Virus record (IMG/VR): IMGVR_UViG_3300023192_001558
Coordinates: 1 to 64,000 of that record
Strand: one strand, 5' to 3'
DNA: 64,000 nt
Source of the DNA: a virus
This document shows positions 25,308 to 33,103 of the stretch, one piece after another; within the stretch, counting starts at the first letter, position 1, and every line of letters starts with the position of its first letter. The notes beneath the pieces were generated by a model, which worked only from the letters and a program-made list of their open reading frames with translations, was not told the DNA's origin and made no database searches. Made by a program: the position numbers and the translations under genes.

Positions 25308-27470
25308 ATGTCCCTATTAAGCATCAAGAAAAAGGCAACTGGTTTAGGTGCCGCTCAAACAAGCATCTCCGCGCTTCTGCAGGGTCAAGGTGCTGATCTG
25401 TCTAACCACACCATCGCGAACAATCTTGTGGCATTGGAGTCTTTGGACGACAACGCACGTACGGATCTTGAAGCGTCTTTTGAACACGGTTCACAAGAGC
25501 TTAACACTGTACTGAAAGATACGCTTGGTGAAGATTTCCGTGTAAACGAAATCGGTCTTGAAGCAGCTGCAATTGCTCTACTTGCTAGCGGTAACCCTGC
25601 GGTTTACGCTCAGAAAGCAATGCGTGTTTCTACAGAAAGCAACGCAGAACTTCCAGCATTTGGTTCAGCGGGTTCAATGGACTTCCGCCTAACGCCTTCT
25701 AACGAAGCGTTCGATGAAACTGAACTTCGTAAGTTTGCTCCACACTCAATTGTATTCAACGCCCTTGCTGCGGTACAAGACCCGTTTGCTGAAGCATTCT
25801 TCCCAACTTACGTAATGTCTCCTGACAACGCAGGTGCTGAAGTATCTGTACAGCGTACCATGGTTTTCAATGAAGTTACTCGTTCTGCTACTGGCAGCAT
25901 CACTAACTTCGGTAAAGTTAACCTAGTAGAAGCGGTTCAAGATGCAACTATTCTTGAGAACCAAACTACTGCACTTGTTCCAGTTTACCTGGCTGACGAC
26001 AGCCGCGCTGACTTCTTCGTAGACACAGACGTACTAGCACCTGTTGACACTAAAGTTGACGGTGACGAGTTCAAGACTTCTGCACTTCGCGTAGACACGC
26101 AAATGGATCTGGTTTCTCTTGCAACTGGTCCTAACCGTATCAATGCACAGATCGACAGCACTGATTCTATCGACGGTCGTGTTGAACTTAAGACTGTTTA
26201 CGTTCTTGTTCGCGATGCCGCTAACCAAGCCGATTCATCTACTGGTGAATCTGACGTTCTTGAGATCCAGGTTAAAGGTCTTCCACGTACTACTTTCCAG
26301 CCTGCTGCTGAAGGTGATAGCCGTGAAATGACACTAACGTTCTCTAACAACGCGGTATTGCTTGCTAACGACACTAAAGGTGTTGATGGTTCTGCTGCTG
26401 CTGCACTTAGCGGTCTTGGTGACAACGTTGCGTCTGTTGACCTTAAGCTTAACGGTACAATTAACGTTGAAACTGGTGCACTTGAAATCAATGCATCACC
26501 TGTTCGCGTTAACGGTCTACACGACGCTAGCGGTACACCTATCTCTACTAGCACTGGTGCTGGTAAGACTGCTATCGACAGCTTCTCTATGGAAGTTATC
26601 GGTTACAAATTGGACGCGCGTCTAACTAACGCTAACCGCCGTACTCGTGGTATCTTGATCGATCGCACTGAAGTTAAAGAGCGTTACACTGTACCACTAG
26701 GTGCACCTATCTCTGCACCTCAGCCTGTTCACGGTGCTAGCGACAGCGCTTCTGATCTACGTGCTCTTATTACAACTGCACGTACACGTACTTCAAACAA
26801 CGCGGTAACTACTCTACTTAACTATGTAGATAGCCTTCGTTCAACTGTTGCACGTGCAAGCGCAACTGGTGCTGCTCCACAAGTACAAGGTATCGGTCGT
26901 CTTCTAGTGAAGCCTTACTTCCAAGAAGAAACTATCGATGCTAAAGCAGTGATCAACTCTACCAAGTCTCATGAGAAAGCAGCTGACTTCTCTGCGGTAC
27001 TAGTAGACGCCATTCGTCAAATAGCTTATAAGATGATGGATCGTTCTAACTACGCAGCAGCGCTAGAAATGGAAACTGGTGGTACTAGCGTTAAGCCTAA
27101 GTTGATCATCGGTACAGATAACGTTATCGCTCAGCACATCATGGTTTCTGGTGATGAACGCACTGCAAGCATCGGTATGGACTTTGAAGTTGTATCTTCA
27201 CCTGATTCTCGTATGAATGGTAAGATCGTTCTTGGTTTCGGTCGCGGTGCAAGCGGTAAGCCTGATGCACTTGGTTTTGGTACTCACTTCTACATGCCTG
27301 AGCTTACTAGCACAGCGCAAGTTTCACGTGACAATGCTACAACTAAAGAAACTCAGGTTCAACCACGTGACCTACACGTTCCACACCTACCAGTATTGGG
27401 TGTGATCAACGTGTCTAACATCGACGCAGTCTTCACTGACTACATCGGTGGTGTACCAACACGTAGCTAA
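25308..27470 (+). CDS. major capsid protein (phiKZ-group)
   Basis: This 720-residue protein has the size, composition and genome position of phiKZ-group major capsid proteins (phiKZ gp120, about 750 residues). The N-terminal ~110 residues are helical and acidic like a scaffold-type propeptide and end in V-S-T-E (107-110), an S-x-E prohead-protease site. The remainder is beta-rich with few Cys. Codon use is the most biased in the window. A strong AAGGAAAGG site and a leader stem-loop precede it, and a strong hairpin follows. Mature capsid would start near S111. Confidence 0.85.
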   Translation: MSLLSIKKKATGLGAAQTSISALLQGQGADLSNHTIANNLVALESLDDNARTDLEASFEHGSQELNTVLKDTLGEDFRVNEIGLEAAAIALLASGNPAVYAQKAMRVSTESNAELPAFGSAGSMDFRLTPSNEAFDETELRKFAPHSIVFNALAAVQDPFAEAFFPTYVMSPDNAGAEVSVQRTMVFNEVTRSATGSITNFGKVNLVEAVQDATILENQTTALVPVYLADDSRADFFVDTDVLAPVDTKVDGDEFKTSALRVDTQMDLVSLATGPNRINAQIDSTDSIDGRVELKTVYVLVRDAANQADSSTGESDVLEIQVKGLPRTTFQPAAEGDSREMTLTFSNNAVLLANDTKGVDGSAAAALSGLGDNVASVDLKLNGTINVETGALEINASPVRVNGLHDASGTPISTSTGAGKTAIDSFSMEVIGYKLDARLTNANRRTRGILIDRTEVKERYTVPLGAPISAPQPVHGASDSASDLRALITTARTRTSNNAVTTLLNYVDSLRSTVARASATGAAPQVQGIGRLLVKPYFQEETIDAKAVINSTKSHEKAADFSAVLVDAIRQIAYKMMDRSNYAAALEMETGGTSVKPKLIIGTDNVIAQHIMVSGDERTASIGMDFEVVSSPDSRMNGKIVLGFGRGASGKPDALGFGTHFYMPELTSTAQVSRDNATTKETQVQPRDLHVPHLPVLGVINVSNIDAVFTDYIGGVPTRS

Positions 27471-27479
27471 GCCTACTTC

Positions 27480-27497
27480 GGGGAGGGTTTCCTCCCC
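27480..27497 (+). terminator. stem-loop after the capsid gene
   Basis: GGGGAGG (27480-27486) pairs with CCTCCCC (27491-27497) around GTTT. There is no T-run or motif; it could be a partial terminator or an mRNA-end stabiliser. Confidence 0.65.
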
Positions 27498-27602
27498 AAC
27501 GCTTCATTAACAATCTGGTTAAAATGCGCTTGCGTATTACAAAACAAAAAAAGACAATGCCGGTTTAATTACCGTTTTAAATATCACTTAGTGTGGTTAA
27601 GT

Positions 27603-27650
27603 AACACCTGGGGACTTAAGGTTCCTGGGTGTTATGCCGTCTATGCCGTC
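27603..27650 (+). terminator. terminator with duplicated TATGCCGTC motif
   Basis: AACACCTGGGGA (27603-27614) pairs, with several G-T wobbles, to TTCCTGGGTGTT (27622-27633). TTATGCCGT (27632-27640) follows and is repeated at once as CTATGCCGTC (27641-27650). A small CGGT/ACCG hairpin lies upstream at 27561-27574. Confidence 0.7.
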
Positions 27651-27664
27651 TCGACGATACTTCA

Positions 27665-27678
27665 GACCTACATTACTA
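27665..27678 (+). promoter_or_regulatory. candidate phage early promoter motif
   Basis: GACCTACATTACTA starts 15 bases after the duplicated terminator motif and ends 54 bases before the next gene. It is the same word as at 9817 and close to those at 43973 and 49213. Confidence 0.45.
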
Positions 27679-27732
27679 GAGTGGTCTTTGCGCTAAGACC
27701 ATTAATAGGGTTAAGTTTAGAGAATACGCCAA

Positions 27733-28857
27733 ATGGACAAATCTAGGAAAAGGGGGCATTTTACACGTATAAGATCAATGGAAGCGTATAAGGAAAATAC
27801 GTATAGTCAGCCGCGACATGCAGCACTGCGTGTGACTGAAAGCTATTATAACTATACAGGTAAGGTGCTATATCTCTCTCACCGTAACAACATTATGTTT
27901 CCTCTAACACTAGAGGATAAACACATGAACATCCCATCGGCTCATGTAGGTAAGCTTATTGTCGAGCAAACCTTCTTAGTCGCCTATGACCGTGTGGATG
28001 AATTTATCAACCAGCTAATGATTGACGTAGAAGAAGATGTTAACAATCAACACTGCGAACAGCAGCGCGTTATCGAAGCTATTACATCAGGAGACCATAT
28101 AGAGAAACATAAATCAGGATTGAAGTTTACTATCCGATACATCATTGGTGGTAGGGCGATCTCAGATCACCCTAAAGGACTTTACTTAACTAACCTAGAC
28201 GTTTGTATTGGGTTAGACGGGAACGACGTTAGACATCCTTACTCTGGTAAGGACGCAACCAGTATCTTCACTCAACATGAGAATGATAGAAAAGCATTAC
28301 TACGAAGTAACTTTACAATCACGCTGATAGATAATGCCAAGCGGTTCGATTCACTGTACATCAATATCCAAGGGGATGTGATGGAGATTAAACCTACCAT
28401 GTCAGAAAGCCTTGAGGACGGCATCTGGATACATCGTAGCTCCCACACATCGCAAGCTGGTGAGATTAACGGTATCTTTGTCAACGGTCCTACCACAAGC
28501 CATTACGAAACGTTAGACTGTTTGAATCCAGATAACGTAGATGCACCTATGATTTACTACAACCCCCAAGAGTGTCTTACTTATGGGGATGAAGTTAAAT
28601 TGTTGGAGAAGAAGTATCAGCTAGAGAAGCAACGGCTAGATAAAGAGGCAGCTGAAGCAGAAGAGCGTGCTAAACGTTTAGAAGAGTCACGTAAAGAACG
28701 TGATCATCAAAGGAAGATTGAGGAGTTGGAAAGAAAAGCAAAAGTAGATCGAATGAAGGATGAGCGTAGCGTTGGTGTGGAGATCCTTAAAATAGGCGGC
28801 GCATTAGTAACAGGCATCGGTATTGCATTGGCGGCAGTGGCTAAATTCCGAGACTAA
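27733..28857 (+). CDS. coiled-coil protein with C-terminal membrane anchor
   Basis: This 374-residue protein has a soluble N-terminal ~280 residues with no recognised domain. Residues ~285-345 form a highly charged coiled coil (E/K/R/A with Leu spacing). The last ~25 residues hold one glycine-rich hydrophobic segment (GGALVTGIGIALAAVAKF). This is the layout of a tail-anchored membrane protein. The ribosome site is weak. It lies between capsid and RNA polymerase genes and has its own promoter-like motif. Role unknown. Confidence 0.65.
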   Translation: MDKSRKRGHFTRIRSMEAYKENTYSQPRHAALRVTESYYNYTGKVLYLSHRNNIMFPLTLEDKHMNIPSAHVGKLIVEQTFLVAYDRVDEFINQLMIDVEEDVNNQHCEQQRVIEAITSGDHIEKHKSGLKFTIRYIIGGRAISDHPKGLYLTNLDVCIGLDGNDVRHPYSGKDATSIFTQHENDRKALLRSNFTITLIDNAKRFDSLYINIQGDVMEIKPTMSESLEDGIWIHRSSHTSQAGEINGIFVNGPTTSHYETLDCLNPDNVDAPMIYYNPQECLTYGDEVKLLEKKYQLEKQRLDKEAAEAEERAKRLEESRKERDHQRKIEELERKAKVDRMKDERSVGVEILKIGGALVTGIGIALAAVAKFRD

Positions 28858-28954
28858 GCGTTAAGAATTACAGAGAACACTAACCCTATGGTGATGCTTA
28901 AAAAGAAGTGTCATTATGTCCGAATGTAGACATAACTGATCGGAGGATGATCTA

Positions 28955-30571
28955 ATGGATCAATATTTATTTACACACATACACGAGCAACATGTGCCTA
29001 AGTTCAATCCCCTTTTGGCGGAAGGATTGGTCGTAGAGCAGATGCGTGGAGTCGAGGAATACATCGACCATGTGTGGAAATGTGCAGCAAGAAGCTTTCC
29101 AGAGGGATTTACGTACGATGGAGAGTACAAACGAGCGACACCAGAGCAGCAGTATAACTACATGACGCGCAAGCGTTCATCGCGTGCTGAGTTTAATCTA
29201 GCACCTAGTGACTTCTACGCTGTTCAATTTAACTTCAGCTATCAAGGCCAGAAGTTATTCCCACGTCTGTTACAACTTCCGTTTGTTGGACCAGGTGGTT
29301 TAATACGTGTAAATGGTTCTAAGTATGTTATCAATCCTGTCATGGTTGATAATCTTTTCTCTGTTGATGATGGTAAACTATTCGTTGCGTTAACACGTGA
29401 CAAACTTACCTTTGAGAGGGTCACGCACAACCTGGTCATCGATGGTGTAAAAGAAACCTTAAGTATCCCATGGAGTACTATTTACCATTTACGCCAGAAA
29501 GATAAAAACTCTAAGATTATCTACATGGGTGGACTCCGCCTAAATATGGTAAGTACCTTAGGTCATTATCTGTTTTGTAAATACGGGGTAACGGAAACCT
29601 TCAAACGTTTCTGCGGTATGGATGTAGTGGTGGGTGATCGTAACACGATTAACGAGCAAACCCACCCTAAGTCTGAATGGATGATTGTAGAGAGCTTACA
29701 TTTACAGCCTATTAGCGTTAAGGGTAAGGGCTACAGACCTACTCAAATACGTGTAGCGTGTAAACGTGATCAACGCAGTCAACTATCAGACAACCTACTT
29801 GCAACCTTCTTCTACTTAGCAGATCATTTTACTCAGCGTATTCGTCCGGAGTACATTGACGATACACGTTTATGGCGTGTGTTGATGGGACATGTTATCT
29901 TCAAGAGTAAAGTGAATGAAGGAAGGCTCTTAGAGGACATCGACGCTCACCTGGTGAGTCTAGATTACTACATTGATGGATTGGTACAGATGAACCTTGA
30001 GAAGGAAGGGGTAGAGTGTAAAGACATTTACGCACTATTTGCTTATATCATCGAAACCATGAATGAGATTATAGTCACAACGGACGTTTCTAACCTATAC
30101 GGTAAGAAGCTAACAACATTGAGATATATATTACTAGATGTGATAAAGGCTATATTCAATTTCACCTTCAAGCTAAACTCCAATAAAAATAAAACACTAA
30201 CGAGTAAAGACATCGAGAAACTAATGGATAAGTATCTTAAGTTTGATACCATCCGTAAGATTAACACCGGCCATGGTGAAGTAAGTTCACTATCTACCGC
30301 AGGTGATAACCTTATGTTTAAGATGACTAACAAAGTAGTGCCTCAGACCGATGCGACTGGCTCTCGTAACGGTACGAAGACTAAACCATCTAGGTTACTG
30401 CATGCCTCGCTAGCAGAAGTATGTAGTTATGGTAATCAGCCTAGTTCCTGCCCAACAGGCCATGGTCAGATTAACCCTTACTTAAATGTAACACCTGATG
30501 GTGAGATTATACCTAATCCAGAGTTTGCCGATTTGATTGACTCAGTACAAGCTAAAATTGCACGCACGTAA
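28955..30571 (+). CDS. phage RNA polymerase beta subunit, N-terminal half (phiKZ-type split polymerase)
   Basis: This 538-residue protein corresponds to the first half of a bacterial-type beta subunit. GPGGLIRVNGSKYVINPVM (about 111-129) matches the beta-family G.fiinG.ervi motif. Near the end, SRLLHASLAEVCSYGNQPSSCPTGHGQINPYL matches the beta segment around the rifampicin pocket (usual LHPSHYGR.CPIETPEGPNIGLI). In phiKZ a protein with this content, gp123, is part of the non-virion RNA polymerase; the remaining beta and beta' parts are encoded elsewhere, outside this window. GGAGG precedes the start. This half lacks the catalytic centre. Confidence 0.82.
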   Translation: MDQYLFTHIHEQHVPKFNPLLAEGLVVEQMRGVEEYIDHVWKCAARSFPEGFTYDGEYKRATPEQQYNYMTRKRSSRAEFNLAPSDFYAVQFNFSYQGQKLFPRLLQLPFVGPGGLIRVNGSKYVINPVMVDNLFSVDDGKLFVALTRDKLTFERVTHNLVIDGVKETLSIPWSTIYHLRQKDKNSKIIYMGGLRLNMVSTLGHYLFCKYGVTETFKRFCGMDVVVGDRNTINEQTHPKSEWMIVESLHLQPISVKGKGYRPTQIRVACKRDQRSQLSDNLLATFFYLADHFTQRIRPEYIDDTRLWRVLMGHVIFKSKVNEGRLLEDIDAHLVSLDYYIDGLVQMNLEKEGVECKDIYALFAYIIETMNEIIVTTDVSNLYGKKLTTLRYILLDVIKAIFNFTFKLNSNKNKTLTSKDIEKLMDKYLKFDTIRKINTGHGEVSSLSTAGDNLMFKMTNKVVPQTDATGSRNGTKTKPSRLLHASLAEVCSYGNQPSSCPTGHGQINPYLNVTPDGEIIPNPEFADLIDSVQAKIART

Positions 30572-30618
30572 CAATCAGACTGTAAACACACTACCGACAA
30601 AAAACAACGAGGTCTCTT

Positions 30619-32718
30619 ATGTACCCCGGTAATTTACCCTTTGATCCTAACGTACCTAATCAGCAGTTCTTTATTCAAGGACTGCCGTATTCAGTACCTG
30701 GTCGTAATCCCCCTAACGGATTCCCAATGCAGTTGGGTCCAGATGCATTTAGAATGCTGGACGGCTACCTACGCCATAACTTACAAGAGCAGGCAACACG
30801 TAATCCTCTGCGTGTGTTCTTGTATAATCAAATGGCGAACAACATGTATAACAACCAAGCATACGAGGATATGCTTATTTCATCTGGCGGCTTCTTAGAA
30901 CTTGTAATGAGTTCAGGTAATCAAAACCTAGAAGGTGCTTGTCAGATGGTTGCCCAGAAAATGACAGGGATCTACGCATCGGTTAACGCAATACAGTTCC
31001 AACCGTTGCAGCAATTGGTGCAGGATCCAAACATCATCAATTCTGTACAGTCCACACTTGCTGAGTTTGAACAATTGAAGCAGCAGATTATGCAGTTTCA
31101 AAATCAACAGCAAGGTGGTGGTCGTCAGTGGGGCAATCAAGGTGGTGGTTTTAACCAAGGTGGTTTTAATCAAGGCGGGGGCTACAATCAAGGTGGTTAT
31201 GGCTATAACCAGGGCGGTGGCGATCGCTATGCCCCGCGTACAAGTGGATTTAACTCAACGAGTGGGTTCAATAGTCAGTCAAACTATCAGGGTAATAACT
31301 ATGGCGGTATGAATAACGGTGGTTCATCGATGTTCACTAACCAGCGCACACCTGCTCGTTCGACAGTAGATACTGGTCGTCGTGGTGGATTGCACAACTA
31401 CGAAGAAGTCGATGTGGGTAAGACGGATAAGAAACCAGCTACCAACACCGTAGAATCTTTTGGGCGTGGTCGCTGGGATACCCCTGAGATTAAACCTGCT
31501 GAAGATGTGTCGTTTGACAATGAGTTATCGTCTAAGTACGACGCACCGCTATACTACACTGATCTAGCTGCCGGTATGAGTACATTACCTACTCTACCTG
31601 TTAACATTTTACACAACCCTAACACACACGAACGTATTTACTTACCGCACAAAGACGGTTACGTCGTGGAAGTCATTAAAGAAAAAGGTGAATTCATGGA
31701 TTACGAACAGCACGAATTAGATAAAGCCCTTACTACTCAAAATCTAGGTAAGCCTAGTGGTTCTCCTCAAGGTGACGGATGGGGGAACTACCATTACGTA
31801 AACGCCACAGCGACAATCCTATCGGATGAGGCTGAGGAGGATGAGATGGTCCCAGCAGTACAGCTTAACAATCTAATTGATGCGCATTCTGATCAACAAG
31901 CCGAGTTCTATTTGCGTCAAGCGTTGATCAGCAAGAACATCAAGATCCCTGAGGACGCTATCTTGGAATTCCAATATCGTCAGTTAAAACCGATTGCTTA
32001 TCGTGTTGATCGCGAAGGAGCAAATGATCTGGTTGCAGCAGAGACGATGGGTGATTTCATTAAGACTATGAACGGCTTAGATATGCCTGAGCGTTTCTGT
32101 GGTCAAATTGCTAATCGCGCTATCAGCATTATCAACGATGCACTTAACTACTCGCTGTCTATTGATTGGACTATAGATGAGTTAGCTGACTTCGATGATC
32201 TATTAACTGAAATCGAAAATGAACACGGTGAGCGTACGCGCAAACTGTTTGAAGATAAAGTTAACGATCTACTATCGCTTATCTTCTCTGCTGTCCCTGC
32301 AGGTGATGTAAGTAACTATCTACAATCTACCTACGATGCTGAGCGTCTTAAAGACAACATTGTAGAATTGGCAGAAGCTACCGACTTATCGGGCTTTGTA
32401 GAAAACATCGAAGACCCAGACATCTTAGATCTAACCAAAGAAGACTACGCTGTGGTATTCCTAGCAGATGTCATCTCTATTACTCAGGTTCCTTGGAGCC
32501 TTAAAGAAATGGAGCTTAACATCTCTAAAGAAACACCTATTGCATCGGTCAAACAATCCGTTAACCCAACTGAGTTTAAAGTGTTAAAAGATCTATTCTC
32601 TCGCACAGGCGAGTTGAACGTACGTCATTACTTCATCGACACTATCGATGGGTACCGCCTAAAAGTACTGCCAGGCTGGCTAAGTAAAGACTACTACGCA
32701 TTGGGACTGTGGGGATAA
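30619..32718 (+). CDS. large protein with prion-like Q/G/N-rich segment (unknown function)
   Basis: This 699-residue protein has three parts. Residues 1-160 are folded and Asn/Gln-rich. Residues ~164-240 are a low-complexity region with repeats such as NQGGGFNQGGFNQGGG and Tyr/Phe spaced at regular steps. Residues ~280-699 are a folded acidic domain. Such Q/G/N/Y tracts promote self-association in other proteins. It is not a recognised enzyme. It lies between RNA polymerase beta and the portal, so a virion or assembly role is possible. A T-run terminator follows. Confidence 0.65.
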   Translation: MYPGNLPFDPNVPNQQFFIQGLPYSVPGRNPPNGFPMQLGPDAFRMLDGYLRHNLQEQATRNPLRVFLYNQMANNMYNNQAYEDMLISSGGFLELVMSSGNQNLEGACQMVAQKMTGIYASVNAIQFQPLQQLVQDPNIINSVQSTLAEFEQLKQQIMQFQNQQQGGGRQWGNQGGGFNQGGFNQGGGYNQGGYGYNQGGGDRYAPRTSGFNSTSGFNSQSNYQGNNYGGMNNGGSSMFTNQRTPARSTVDTGRRGGLHNYEEVDVGKTDKKPATNTVESFGRGRWDTPEIKPAEDVSFDNELSSKYDAPLYYTDLAAGMSTLPTLPVNILHNPNTHERIYLPHKDGYVVEVIKEKGEFMDYEQHELDKALTTQNLGKPSGSPQGDGWGNYHYVNATATILSDEAEEDEMVPAVQLNNLIDAHSDQQAEFYLRQALISKNIKIPEDAILEFQYRQLKPIAYRVDREGANDLVAAETMGDFIKTMNGLDMPERFCGQIANRAISIINDALNYSLSIDWTIDELADFDDLLTEIENEHGERTRKLFEDKVNDLLSLIFSAVPAGDVSNYLQSTYDAERLKDNIVELAEATDLSGFVENIEDPDILDLTKEDYAVVFLADVISITQVPWSLKEMELNISKETPIASVKQSVNPTEFKVLKDLFSRTGELNVRHYFIDTIDGYRLKVLPGWLSKDYYALGLWG

Positions 32719-32775
32719 TAACCCACACGTCACTACCCCTTTAAAAGGGCGTCTGGTGTTAGGGCCAGACATTTT

Positions 32776-32807
32776 GGAGAGGGGGTTTTGCCCTCTCCAT
32801 TTTTTTG
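32776..32807 (+). terminator. intrinsic terminator with T-run
   Basis: GGAGAGGG (32776-32783) pairs with CCCTCTCC (32791-32798), followed by ATTTTTTT. Confidence 0.88.
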
Positions 32808-32836
32808 TCTTCAATTATAAAAATAAGGAATGTCTC

Positions 32837-33037
32837 ATGTTCTCTAAACCCCGTATGGATGCTGCTCTAGTAGCAGCTATGGCTTCTTCTTTTTCTAATG
32901 CTCCAATTACAGCTAAACGATCTAGTTCCGGTAGGGTCAGGTTAGAGGACGAGGCTGCTCGCAATAAACGCATTAAAGGACGTAAGCGTGCTAAAGTAGC
33001 AAGACAACAGCGACGTCGTAACCGTAAGTCCGATTAA
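32837..33037 (+). CDS. small basic protein (probable nucleic-acid binder)
   Basis: This 66-residue protein has a C-terminal third that is a dense Arg/Lys tract (NKRIKGRKRAKVARQQRRRNRK). The ATG at 32837 follows AAGGA by 8 bases; the frame extends upstream into the terminator. It may bind DNA or RNA, or be a packaged basic peptide. The inner residues resemble an Ala/Ser/Met-rich helix. It is convergent with the portal gene. Confidence 0.65.
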   Translation: MFSKPRMDAALVAAMASSFSNAPITAKRSSSGRVRLEDEAARNKRIKGRKRAKVARQQRRRNRKSD

Positions 33038-33057
33038 AGCGCCTGTATCCCATTGTG

Positions 33058-33103
33058 ACGGCATAAAGTAGGGTAGGTGATCCTACCCTACAACTTATGC
33101 GTT
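33058..33103. terminator. bidirectional terminator with motif on both flanks
   Basis: GTAGGGTAGG (33068-33077) pairs with CCTACCCTAC (33082-33091) around TGAT. ACGGCATAA on the left (33058-33066) and TTATGCGTT on the right (33095-33103) place the motif 3' of the stem for both convergent genes. Confidence 0.85.

Noticed and set aside
26034-26625. Open frames of 60-120 codons inside the capsid gene on both strands
   Set aside because: Shadow frames caused by biased codon use. The main frame explains all signals here.
27540-27660. tRNA gene in the gap after the capsid gene
   Set aside because: The local stems fit terminators and a small hairpin. No TTCAA T-arm, cloverleaf or acceptor stem can be made.
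31115-31312. Possible CRISPR-like or tandem DNA repeat (GGTGGT and CAAGGTGG units)
   Set aside because: The repeats are within a coding frame and encode the NQGGG-type low-complexity protein segment. There are no regular spacers.
30619-32718. Candidate for the phage nuclear shell protein (chimallin)
   Set aside because: Size is similar, but the Q/G/N-rich tract and lack of any recognised chimallin segment do not fit. Its position beside the polymerase subunit does not match that of the shell gene as I recall it.
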